The position numbers and the translations under genes were made by a program. This document shows positions 26,785 through 37,512 of a DNA stretch of 64,000 nt, in pieces (position 1 is the stretch's first letter; the number at the start of each line of letters is the position of its first letter). The DNA is from Roseovarius sp. A-2 (GTDB taxonomy: Bacteria > Pseudomonadota > Alphaproteobacteria > Rhodobacterales > Rhodobacteraceae), in contig NZ_BDIY01000001.1 in NCBI RefSeq assembly GCF_002072155.1, positions 434,001 to 498,000 of the forward strand. Direction: 5' to 3'. The notes below the pieces were generated by a model. The model was not told the origin of the DNA. It saw only the letters and a program-made list of their open reading frames with translations, and searched no databases.

Positions 26785-27135
26785 TCACATGTTCGCGAAC
26801 TTGATCGACTCGCCGCAACCGCAGGCCTCGGTCACGTTCGGGTTGTTGAACACGAAGCCCGACTCCAGCAGCGAGGTCTGATAGTCGATTTCGGTGCCGA
26901 AGAGGAACATCTGCGCCATCGGCGCGATCATTACCCGCGCGCCGTCCTGTTCGACCACCTCGTCATGGGGATCGACCTCGGTCACATACTCCATCGTGTA
27001 TTCCATGCCCGCGCAACCGCCCTTCTTGACTCCGATGCGCAAGCCCTGATGGCCGTCCCGGCCCATCAGTTTCGCGATCTGCGTGGCGGCGGTGGGGGTC
27101 ATGGAGACCGCCTGCTTTCCGGGAATGCCAAACAT
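26785..27135 (-). CDS. A-type Fe-S carrier (HesB/IscA family)
   Basis: A 116-residue protein with the three cluster cysteines of A-type carriers: GGCAGMEY and the C-terminal ACGCGES. It accepts and hands on Fe-S clusters during maturation. It cannot be assigned to SufA, IscA or ErpA by sequence reading alone. It follows the SufT-like gene by 29 bases on the same strand, forming a small Fe-S assembly unit; the core suf genes are not in the window. Confidence 0.92.
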   Translation of the reverse strand: MFGIPGKQAVSMTPTAATQIAKLMGRDGHQGLRIGVKKGGCAGMEYTMEYVTEVDPHDEVVEQDGARVMIAPMAQMFLFGTEIDYQTSLLESGFVFNNPNVTEACGCGESIKFANM

Positions 27136-27164
27136 GAGGTTTGCCTTTCAGTCGCTTGATTTCG

Positions 27165-27527
27165 TTACATGAAACCCAGCTCAAGCCGGGCTTCGTCGCT
27201 CATCATGTCCATGCCCCAGGGCGGCTCCCAGACAAGGTGGACATCGACCTGCTTGACGCCTGCCAGAGGCTCGATCGCCTCAGCGACCCAGCCGGGCATT
27301 TCACCTGCCACCGGACAGCCCGGCGCGGTCAGGGTCATGGTGACGTTGACCGCGTTTTCACCATCAATATCAACGGTATAAATGAGGCCAAGGTCGTATA
27401 TGTTGACCGGGATTTCGGGGTCGTAGACGCCACGGCACGCCTCAACCACCTGATCGTAGAGCGGGTGGTCGGTGCTGGAGGGGGCGATGAGCGGGGCCCC
27501 TTCGAGCGGCTCGGATGAATTCATCAT
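27165..27527 (-). CDS. sufT: SufT-type DUF59 (MIP18) Fe-S assembly protein
   Basis: A 120-residue protein whose core (VYDPEIPVNIYDLGLIYTV, TLTAPGCPVAGEMPGWV, VWEPPWGMDMMSDEAR) is the DUF59 fold with the reactive Cys in TAPGCP. SufT-like proteins assist Fe-S cluster maturation. AGGA lies seven bases before the first of two ATG codons. It is cotranscribed with the A-type carrier downstream. Confidence 0.92.
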   Translation of the reverse strand: MMNSSEPLEGAPLIAPSSTDHPLYDQVVEACRGVYDPEIPVNIYDLGLIYTVDIDGENAVNVTMTLTAPGCPVAGEMPGWVAEAIEPLAGVKQVDVHLVWEPPWGMDMMSDEARLELGFM

Positions 27528-27612
27528 GATCGTGTCCTGCGGTTATCCTGAGCAATCATATAAGTTTTATAAACCCTCACGTCCAGAGGGGGCGGTTGCA
27601 TGCGCCCCGGTC

Positions 27613-29031
27613 CTAGCCGTCGGATTTCCCGCCCGTCCGGCGGCGGCGGACCGGGGCTGGGCGCACGCGTGCCTCGATCATGTCGTAGAGCGCGCCAGTG
27701 ATGTTCTTGCCGGTGGAGCCCTCGATGCCCTCGAAGCCCGGCGAGGAATTCACCTCGAGCACCTTTGGCCCGGTCTCGGAGCGGAGAAGATCAACGCCCG
27801 CCATGTTGAGATCGAAGACCTTGGCGGCGCGAATCGCGGTGTCGCGTTCGGTCTTGGTGATGCGCACCGATTTGGCCGAGCCGCCGCGATGCAGGTTGGA
27901 GCGGAAATCGCCATCCGCCCCGGTGCGTTTCATCGAGGCGATGACCTTCCCGCCAATCACGAGACAGCGGATATCCTCGCCCGCCGCTTCACGCACGAAA
28001 TCCTGCACGAGGAAATTGGCCTTGAGGCCGCGAAAGGCGTCGATCACCGATTCGGCGGCCTTCTTGGTCTCGGCCAGCACGACGCCCTTGCCCTGCGTCG
28101 ATTCGAGCAGCTTGACGATCAGCGGCGCGGTGCCGACGAGGCCGATCAGGTTGCCGGTATCCTTGGGCGAGGCGGCAAAGGCGGTGTTGGGCATGCCGAC
28201 CCGCGCGCGCGCCATCAGCTGATGGGCATAGAGCTTGTCCCGGCTGGCGATGATGCCCGCCGATGTGTTGACGCTATAGGTGCCGATGGTTTCGAACTGG
28301 CGGATGACGGCGGCCCCATAGGCGGTGACCGAGGCCCCTATGCGCGGCACGACGGCGTCATAGCGGGGCAGGCGTTTGCCGTCGTAATGCACCTCGGGGG
28401 CGAGCGCGTTGATCGTCATGTAGCAGCGGGTGGTGTCAATCACCTCGACAGTGTGGCCGCGGGATTCGCCTTCCTCGACAAGGCGGCGGGTGGAATAGTT
28501 GTTCTCGCGGCTGAGCACGGCAATGCGGAGCGCGCGTTTGGGCTGTGCGGCGCGCATCTTCGAGGTGTGATAGACGTCATAGCTGAGTTCGGGCTGCAGG
28601 AAGCGGTCGGTGGCGACGATGGAGATGTGATCCTTGAGCGCCTGCCGCCCGAGCAGCATACGCGAGGCCATGGTCGAGCGGTTGGTGAGGGTGATCTCGA
28701 TCGGCCAGCTGTCGCCATTTACCGACAGTGTGCTCTGGATCACGTAGCGCAATTCGCGCTCGCCGTTCGATGAGGCCACCTCGCGCCGGTCGAGAATGGT
28801 GGCGGAGCAGGGGATGATCAGATCGTTGCGTCCCGGAATCGGGTGCACGGTAAAGCGCACCTTGGGTTTCGCGGACGGCCCAAAGGTTTCGATATCGAAG
28901 GCATGCAGCGCCGACGTGCGCGCGCCAGTATCGACCTTGGCCTTCAATGCGGGCACGCCCAGATCGGGGAGCGAAATCCATTCCTCCCAGCCGAATTGGA
29001 GAGGCTGGGGCGCGTCTGGCGTATCGCTCAT
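27613..29031 (-). CDS. Fused RimB-like retropepsin and RimK-type polyglutamate ligase
   Basis: A 472-residue two-domain protein. Residues about 10-140 match the small RimB/PF05618 family (ATP-dependent zinc protease in older annotation), with the retropepsin-type [13 protein letters not shown]. Residues about 165-455 match RimK, an ATP-grasp ligase that adds glutamates to ribosomal protein S6. They hold an N-terminal RimK fold ([16 protein letters not shown]), [16 protein letters not shown] for ATP and [14 protein letters not shown] for metal. In Pseudomonas RimB and RimK are separate proteins with opposing actions. The start at 29031 gives AAGGAG nine bases upstream. It is divergent from tgt. 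Confidence 0.88.
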   Translation of the reverse strand: MSDTPDAPQPLQFGWEEWISLPDLGVPALKAKVDTGARTSALHAFDIETFGPSAKPKVRFTVHPIPGRNDLIIPCSATILDRREVASSNGERELRYVIQSTLSVNGDSWPIEITLTNRSTMASRMLLGRQALKDHISIVATDRFLQPELSYDVYHTSKMRAAQPKRALRIAVLSRENNYSTRRLVEEGESRGHTVEVIDTTRCYMTINALAPEVHYDGKRLPRYDAVVPRIGASVTAYGAAVIRQFETIGTYSVNTSAGIIASRDKLYAHQLMARARVGMPNTAFAASPKDTGNLIGLVGTAPLIVKLLESTQGKGVVLAETKKAAESVIDAFRGLKANFLVQDFVREAAGEDIRCLVIGGKVIASMKRTGADGDFRSNLHRGGSAKSVRITKTERDTAIRAAKVFDLNMAGVDLLRSETGPKVLEVNSSPGFEGIEGSTGKNITGALYDMIEARVRPAPVRRRRTGGKSDG

Positions 29032-29098
29032 GGGCATTGGCTCCTTGTCATGGGCGCGGATTCGTCGGATATGACCCATCTCGCGCTATGGGGCCAGG

Positions 29099-30229
29099 AT
29101 GACAGCATTATTCAACTATAAACTCAAGGGAACTGACGGTTTGGCGCGCACGGGTGTGATATCGACACCGCGCGGCGAGATCCGCACACCGGCCTTCATG
29201 CCGGTGGGCACTGCGGCCACCGTCAAGGCGATGATGCCCGAGAGCGTGGCCGCCACCGGCGCGGATATCCTTCTGGGCAACACCTATCACCTGATGCTGC
29301 GCCCTGGGGCGGAGCGGGTGGCGCGACTGGGTGGGTTGCACCGGTTCATGAACTGGGAGAAGCCCATTCTGACGGATTCGGGCGGGTTTCAGGTGATGAG
29401 CCTTGCCGGGTTGCGCAAGCTGACCGAGCAGGGGGTGACGTTTCGCAGCCATATCGACGGATCAAAGCATGAGCTGACCCCGGAGCGGTCGATGGAGATC
29501 CAGCGGTTGCTCGGGTCGGATATCGTGATGTGTTTCGACGAGTGTCCGGCGCTGCCCGCGAGCGATGCGGCGGTGGCCGAGAGCATGCGGCTCAGCATGC
29601 GGTGGGCGGCGCGCTCGAAAGAGGCGTTCGGGGATCGGCCGGGGCATGCGCTTTTCGGGATCATGCAGGGCGGGGTGACGCCCGAGTTGCGCGAGGAGAG
29701 TGCCGAGGCGCTGACCGGGATCGGGTTCGACGGCTATGCGGTCGGCGGTCTGGCCGTAGGCGAAGGGCAGGCGGCGATGTTCGGCGTGCTGGATTACGCG
29801 CCGGGGTTCCTGCCCGGGGACAAGCCGCGCTACCTGATGGGGGTGGGCAAGCCCGACGATATCGTGGGCGCGGTCAAGCGCGGCATCGACATGATGGATT
29901 GCGTGCTGCCAAGCCGCTCAGGGCGCACCGGGCAGGCCTGGACGCGGCGGGGGCAGGTCAACATCAAGAACGCGCGGCATCAGGATGATCCGAGGCCGCT
30001 GGATGAGGATTGCACCTGTCCGGCCTGTCGAAATTACAGCCGCGCCTATCTGCATCACGTGTTCCGCAGCCAGGAGATGATCTCGGGCATGCTGCTGACC
30101 TGGCACAACCTGCATTATTATCAGGAAATCATGGCGGGCATGCGCGCGGCGATTGCCGCAGGACAGTTCGCCGCGTGGGAGGCGGCCTTCCATGCGCTGC
30201 GCGCCGAGGGGGATATCGAGCCGGTGTGA
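29099..30229 (+). CDS. tgt: tRNA-guanine transglycosylase
   Basis: A 376-residue enzyme exchanging guanine 34 for preQ1 in tRNAs with GUN anticodons, the step before Que[12 protein letters not shown] holds the general acid Asp, GGLAVGEGQ the base-recognition loop, [15 protein letters not shown] the region after the nucleophilic Asp, and CTCPAC with a downstream His the zinc site. The start ATG follows CCAGG closely. Only 67 bases separate it from the divergent RimB-RimK gene. Confidence 0.97.
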   Translation: MTALFNYKLKGTDGLARTGVISTPRGEIRTPAFMPVGTAATVKAMMPESVAATGADILLGNTYHLMLRPGAERVARLGGLHRFMNWEKPILTDSGGFQVMSLAGLRKLTEQGVTFRSHIDGSKHELTPERSMEIQRLLGSDIVMCFDECPALPASDAAVAESMRLSMRWAARSKEAFGDRPGHALFGIMQGGVTPELREESAEALTGIGFDGYAVGGLAVGEGQAAMFGVLDYAPGFLPGDKPRYLMGVGKPDDIVGAVKRGIDMMDCVLPSRSGRTGQAWTRRGQVNIKNARHQDDPRPLDEDCTCPACRNYSRAYLHHVFRSQEMISGMLLTWHNLHYYQEIMAGMRAAIAAGQFAAWEAAFHALRAEGDIEPV

Positions 30230-30265
30230 GGGCGAGGGTAAGTGGCCCGGTGCCGCCTCTGCCGC

Positions 30266-30409
30266 CTACCGCTCCACCTCGCAATGCTGCGCGGCCTCGG
30301 CGGCGGCCGGGAGCGGGCAGGGGGCCTTGTGGTCGCTGTCGCCGTAGGCGCCGATCACCGCGACCATGCTGATGAACGCGGCCTGCGCGAGGATGACGAT
30401 GGTTCTCAT
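30266..30409 (-). CDS. Small secreted or membrane protein, 47 residues
   Basis: A short frame starting RTIVILAQAAFISMVAVIGA, which looks like a signal peptide or membrane anchor, followed by a short charged tail with two cysteines. AGAGGTG lies five bases before the ATG at 30409, a good ribosome site that is the main reason to believe it. No family recognised. It is convergent with tgt; a longer upstream extension of the frame looks non-coding. Confidence 0.5.
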   Translation of the reverse strand: MRTIVILAQAAFISMVAVIGAYGDSDHKAPCPLPAAAEAAQHCEVER

Positions 30410-30567
30410 GGCTGCACCTCTTTTTTCTGCTCTTTTCGCCAAGATGGGCGGGGCGGGGCGGAAAGTAAGGGGGAAGCAGCGCGCAATCGCGTCATCCTCG
30501 CGTGATCGGCGGAAATCCGTGCAGATGCGGCGCGGACCGGCCAAGACTTGCGCATGTCGTGAAATAG

Positions 30568-30589
30568 GGCGGCCCCGCGAGAGGCCGCC
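30568..30589. repeat. 22-bp hairpin identical to the acnA terminator core
   Basis: GGCGGCC and GGCCGCC flank CCGCGAGA. The same 22 bases recur exactly at 30979-31000 inside the acnA terminator. Together with element A they populate the gene-poor stretch 30410-31024, in which I see no convincing gene. Confidence 0.7.
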
Positions 30590-30725
30590 GCTTGCAGGAC
30601 ATGATACACGTGAGACCCCGCAATATGCTCGGAGCGCCGTGACCGCTTCGAGCTCAGACTGTCGATTGCGTTTGAAACGAACCTCGGCTTGCCTTGGACT
30701 TGAGCAGTCGTTGCCGTTATGCCCC

Positions 30726-30890
30726 TGCGCGGAATCAAGGGCGAAGCCCGCCGCGCATCGTCGGGCCGCCCCCCGGCACGGCGATTTGGCTGCAACCTGC
30801 TCTGCGCTCTGATGTTTTTCGGATTTGGCTGATATAAAGCGCTACAAAACTGTGGTTGGATCGCCGCACCGCGGCCCGTCGATGCGCGGC
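30726..30890. repeat. Structured intergenic element, copy A
   Basis: TGCGCGG (30726-30732) pairs with CCGCGCA (30751-30757), enclosing AATCAA and an inner hairpin GGGC-GAA-GCCC. A second long-range stem pairs 30750-30769 with 30871-30890 at 19 of 20 positions around exactly 101 bases. The CCGCGCA strand takes part in both stems, so the two are mutually exclusive. Copy B at 40332-40500 has the same plan with compensating base changes. The element lies 84 bases beyond the acnA terminator on the minus strand. It may be a structured RNA or a palindromic DNA element; no family is known to me. Confidence 0.7.
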
Positions 30891-30973
30891 TCACGGCGAC
30901 GGCAGCTCCAGGCCAAATGGCCGACCTTGATCCCGACTCTCACCAAGAGCAACTTGCGTCCCCCATTTAATGC

Positions 30974-31005
30974 AAAGGGGCGGCCCCGCGAGAGGCCGCC
31001 CCTTT
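30974..31005 (-). terminator. acnA terminator
   Basis: AAAGGGGCGGCC pairs with GGCCGCCCCTTT, a perfect twelve-pair stem with an eight-base loop, 20 bases after the acnA stop. The minus-strand transcript ends the stem with TTT. Confidence 0.85.
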
Positions 31006-31024
31006 GGTTCAGGTGATCGCCCGC

Positions 31025-33775
<2,751 letters not shown>

Positions 33776-34002
33776 GAGGGCCGTCCTTTCATGGTCGAGG
33801 CTGGATAACTTGCCCTGCTTCTGACCGATTTGGCGGTATCGATCAAGAGGGCTGAGCCGGTTTTTGTATACTATTGCACACAATCGAGACGGATTCCAAG
33901 ATTTCGCCCCTGTCTCTCGAAACCTTGATTGGTTATCCTGGACGGATCGTTCTAGGTATTTACTGCGATATCGACAGCCGTTCCGCCGGAGTGACATACA
34001 CC

Positions 34003-34710
34003 ATGCGACAGATTCTCACCACCGCCCTTGCCGGGCTCATGATGCCTGTGGCGATGCCCGGATGGGCCAGCGAGCGCCCGGTGGTGGTCGAGCTTTTCAC
34101 CTCGCAGGGCTGCCCGTCCTGTCCGCCCGCCGATGCCTTTCTCGAACAATTGGCGGAGCGTGATGACGTGCTCGCGCTGTCCCTGCACGTGGATTACTGG
34201 GATTACATCGGCTGGACGGATACGTTCGGCAGCCCGGACCACACCGCCCGGCAGCGTGGTTATGCCAAGGCGAACGAGCGCAAGATGGTCTACACGCCGC
34301 AGATGATCATCAACGGGGCCGATCACGTGGTCGGCACGCGACTCAAGGATGTGACCAATCTGATCGACGAGCATCACGCCCGGTCGGCGGTGGATATCGC
34401 GGTGTCCCTGACGCAGGAGGGGGACACGATCCACCTGTCGGCGCGCACGCCCGAACCATGCCCGATGCCGCTGGCGGTGCATCTGGTGCGGTATCTGCCG
34501 GAAGAGACGGTCGAGATCGAGCGTGGCGAGAATGCCGGCAAGACCATCACCTATGTCAATATCGTGACCGAGATGCAGACGCTCGCGCAGTGGGATACGC
34601 TGGAGCCGTTGGAGCTGAGCTTTGGTCGCCCCGAGGGTGAGGCGGCGTTTGCGGTTCTTCTGCAATATGTCGACCACGGCACGATCGAGGCGGTGGCACG
34701 CCTGCCGTGA
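34003..34710 (+). CDS. DUF1223 thioredoxin-like secreted protein
   Basis: A 235-residue protein with a signal peptide (RQILTTALAGLMMPVAMPGWA) and a thioredoxin-like core. VVVELFTSQGCPSCPPADAFL carries the CPSC redox motif, and MVYTPQMIINGADHVVG is the cis-Pro region. DUF1223 proteins are periplasmic; a thiol-redox role is inferred from the motif. The start chosen follows a weak CGGAG site. It ends just before a set of three palindromes. Confidence 0.88.
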   Translation: MRQILTTALAGLMMPVAMPGWASERPVVVELFTSQGCPSCPPADAFLEQLAERDDVLALSLHVDYWDYIGWTDTFGSPDHTARQRGYAKANERKMVYTPQMIINGADHVVGTRLKDVTNLIDEHHARSAVDIAVSLTQEGDTIHLSARTPEPCPMPLAVHLVRYLPEETVEIERGENAGKTITYVNIVTEMQTLAQWDTLEPLELSFGRPEGEAAFAVLLQYVDHGTIEAVARLP

Positions 34711-34715
34711 GTGGG

Positions 34716-34783
34716 CCAAGCGCTTTGCAAAGCGCTTGGAAAGCCGTTTTCAAATGGCTTTGAACGCCCTTGCAAGGGCGTTC
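34716..34783. repeat. Three contiguous palindromes between convergent genes
   Basis: Positions 34716-34739 (perfect, 24 bp), 34740-34761 (ten pairs including one G-T) and 34762-34783 (perfect, 22 bp) follow each other without a gap. Each has a TTGCAA or TTTCAAA core. They begin five bases after the DUF1223 stop and end five bases before the DUF1638 stop, so a bidirectional termination role is likely. Confidence 0.85.
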
Positions 34784-34788
34784 CGGCA

Positions 34789-35433
34789 CTACGCCCCCGC
34801 CGCTTGCGCCTTAAGCACGGTTTCCAGATCACCGTAGCCGGTCCAGCGGTATTCGAAGTCGAGGCCAAGCCGGTCCGCGCAATCGCGGGCGCGGGCGGTG
34901 AGGGCCGGGTCGTCGGTCTGGGCCTGGTAGACCAGCTTGGTATAATGCCCGAAGATCATGTCGCGCAGTTCCGGGTGTTTGTCGAGGCCCATGGGTTTCC
35001 AGACGAAGGCGTCGAATTGCCGAACGAGGAAGTCGGTGAGGTAGAAGGCGGTGATCTCGTCATCATGCTCGGCGAAGCGGTCATTGCCTTCGAAGAAGGA
35101 ATAGCAATGTGGCCCGGCCACCATCTCGACGCCGAGCTCTGCGCATTTCGCCTGTAGCTGCCCGCCGGTGCCGCAATCGGCGTAGACAACGAAAAGGCGG
35201 TCATAGGCGTCACGGTTTTCAGCCACCGCCTTTTCCACCTCTTCGGTGATCCGCTCGGGGTAGAGGTGCAGCTTCGCAGGCAGGCATTGCAGGTCCATGT
35301 GGTCCCAGCCGTTGAGCCGTTTCAGCGCCAGGATCTCACGGGCGAGCGCGCCGCAGGCGATGAGCAGGATGCGCCCCGCGCCCGAAGGCTGCAGCCCTCG
35401 GTCGGTCAGCAGATCGTCGCTAGGCTCGCTCAT
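34789..35433 (-). CDS. DUF1638 protein, linked to the corrinoid methyltransferase system
   Basis: A 214-residue protein with the DUF1638 signature (LIACGALAREILALKR, LHLYPERITEEVEKAV, VVYADCGTGGQL, GPHCYSFFEG). The invariant Cys and His residues suggest metal or cofactor binding. The family accompanies corrinoid methyltransferases, and here it directly follows the corrinoid protein gene. From memory, fitness studies in Phaeobacter tied such a gene to methionine synthesis with a split MetH. AAAGGAG precedes the ATG at 35433. Confidence 0.85.
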   Translation of the reverse strand: MSEPSDDLLTDRGLQPSGAGRILLIACGALAREILALKRLNGWDHMDLQCLPAKLHLYPERITEEVEKAVAENRDAYDRLFVVYADCGTGGQLQAKCAELGVEMVAGPHCYSFFEGNDRFAEHDDEITAFYLTDFLVRQFDAFVWKPMGLDKHPELRDMIFGHYTKLVYQAQTDDPALTARARDCADRLGLDFEYRWTGYGDLETVLKAQAAGA

Positions 35434-35502
35434 GTCGGCTCCTTTCAACGCAAACGGCCCGCACCACCGCGGCGCGGGCCGTCACGCGTGTCTTTTGCGA
35501 TG

Positions 35503-36207
<705 letters not shown>

Positions 36208-36413
36208 GGGGGAAATCCTTGCTTGCTCTGCGCGCGCGCATCTTTGTTAAGTCTGGTGCAGCTTTCGTCAATTTGTCGCATCGCGACTTTCCGAATTGCG
36301 ACGCTGGTCGCGCTGCAACCGACCTATAGCCGCGATTTGCACGGGATGTGACTGAATTATCGGCATGATCATTATCGGTTTGCCGCATGCCGGCGGTTTC
36401 CGGTCGAACGCGT

Positions 36414-37472
36414 TCAACGCGGCCGGGTGCGTTGACGCAGCCGCGTGATCACCCCGAGGGCCACGACTGTCAGCAATATGCGGTAGATGTGGTGCAGGGT
36501 GACAAAGGCCGGGTTGGCCTGAAGGCTGAGCGCCACCAGTGCCATCTCGGTGACGCCACCGGGGGCAAGGCTGATCACCAGCACATCCACCGGTTCATCG
36601 GTCATGCCATGCAGAGCCGCGGCGAGCCCCACGCCAATCGCCAGCATGCCGCCCACCGACACCAGCGCCAACCCTGCGCCACGCAGCAAGAGTCCCCGGC
36701 TCAGCCCCGTGAAGCGCATGCCGAGGGCGGTGCCCAGCACCATCTGCGCAAGGTTCACCAGCCATTGCGGAATGTCGAAGCTGAGCCAGCCGGTGAGTGA
36801 CAAGAGCGCCGCCACCGCCATCGGCCCGGTCATCTGCCCGGCAGGCAGGCGCAGCGCGTGGCCCAGACCCAACCCCGCCAGCCCCGCCAACGCCACCCAT
36901 GGCAGGTCTGACCATGGCACATCGGCGCGCACAAGGCTTTGGCCCGCCGCACTGCCCACTGGTGCGCCCAGCCAGAGCGACAGGCCAAGCGGCAACAACG
37001 TCACCACTACGATGATCCGCAGGAATTGCTGCATCATCAGCCGGGTCATGTCGGCCCCCGCCGCCTCGCCCATCTCGATGCTTTCATAAAGCCCGCCGGG
37101 GGTGCTGGCGTAAAAGGCGGTGGTGCTGTCATAGCCGCCCAAGGCGCGAAACACCGCATAGCCCAGCCCATGCGCCAGCCCGACGAAGAGCGTGACCGTG
37201 CCAAGCGTCAGCGCGTAGTGATGCGCCTCGGTGAAGAGCGCGGGCGTGACTTGCGCCCCGATCATCAGCCCGATGATCGCGATGAAAACCAGCCGCAGCC
37301 AGGTCGGAAAGCGGTAACCCTGCGGCAGGTGCCGGGGCAGGACGGTGGCGATCAGTGCGGAGCTTGCCAAAGGGCCAAGCATGAAGGGCAACGGGGTGCC
37401 GATGGCCTGCGCGGCAAACCCGGCGAGACCCGAGAGCGCGAGCAGCGCGAGAGTGGTCACGATATGCGGCAT
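36414..37472 (-). CDS. AbrB family membrane protein (PF05145)
   Basis: A 352-residue protein with about ten membrane segments in two similar halves, both with Gly-rich FMLGPLASSALI / TGPMAVAALLSL motifs typical of the membrane AbrB (ammonia monooxygenase-like) family. This is not the DNA-binding AbrB. FYASTPGGLYESIEMGEAAG and SLAPGGVTEMALVALSL are the conserved family loops. A transport role is likely, substrate unknown. The ATG at 37472 is the first good start; it follows the Mo hydroxylase by 40 bases. Confidence 0.85.
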   Translation of the reverse strand: MPHIVTTLALLALSGLAGFAAQAIGTPLPFMLGPLASSALIATVLPRHLPQGYRFPTWLRLVFIAIIGLMIGAQVTPALFTEAHHYALTLGTVTLFVGLAHGLGYAVFRALGGYDSTTAFYASTPGGLYESIEMGEAAGADMTRLMMQQFLRIIVVVTLLPLGLSLWLGAPVGSAAGQSLVRADVPWSDLPWVALAGLAGLGLGHALRLPAGQMTGPMAVAALLSLTGWLSFDIPQWLVNLAQMVLGTALGMRFTGLSRGLLLRGAGLALVSVGGMLAIGVGLAAALHGMTDEPVDVLVISLAPGGVTEMALVALSLQANPAFVTLHHIYRILLTVVALGVITRLRQRTRPR

Positions 37473-37512
37473 ATCCGTCTTGAACCATCCCGCGCGGGTG
37501 GGGGCAAGGGGC

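Noticed and set aside
30750..30890. Copy A as an ordinary MITE with terminal inverted repeats
   Set aside because: The arms differ between the two copies while staying complementary, no target duplication is seen, and a further hairpin lies outside the arms; not excluded but less likely.
30406..30894. 162-residue minus-strand frame across the gene-poor stretch
   Set aside because: It runs through both hairpin structures, lacks a ribosome site and shows Arg/Ser/Pro-rich composition typical of non-coding GC-rich DNA.
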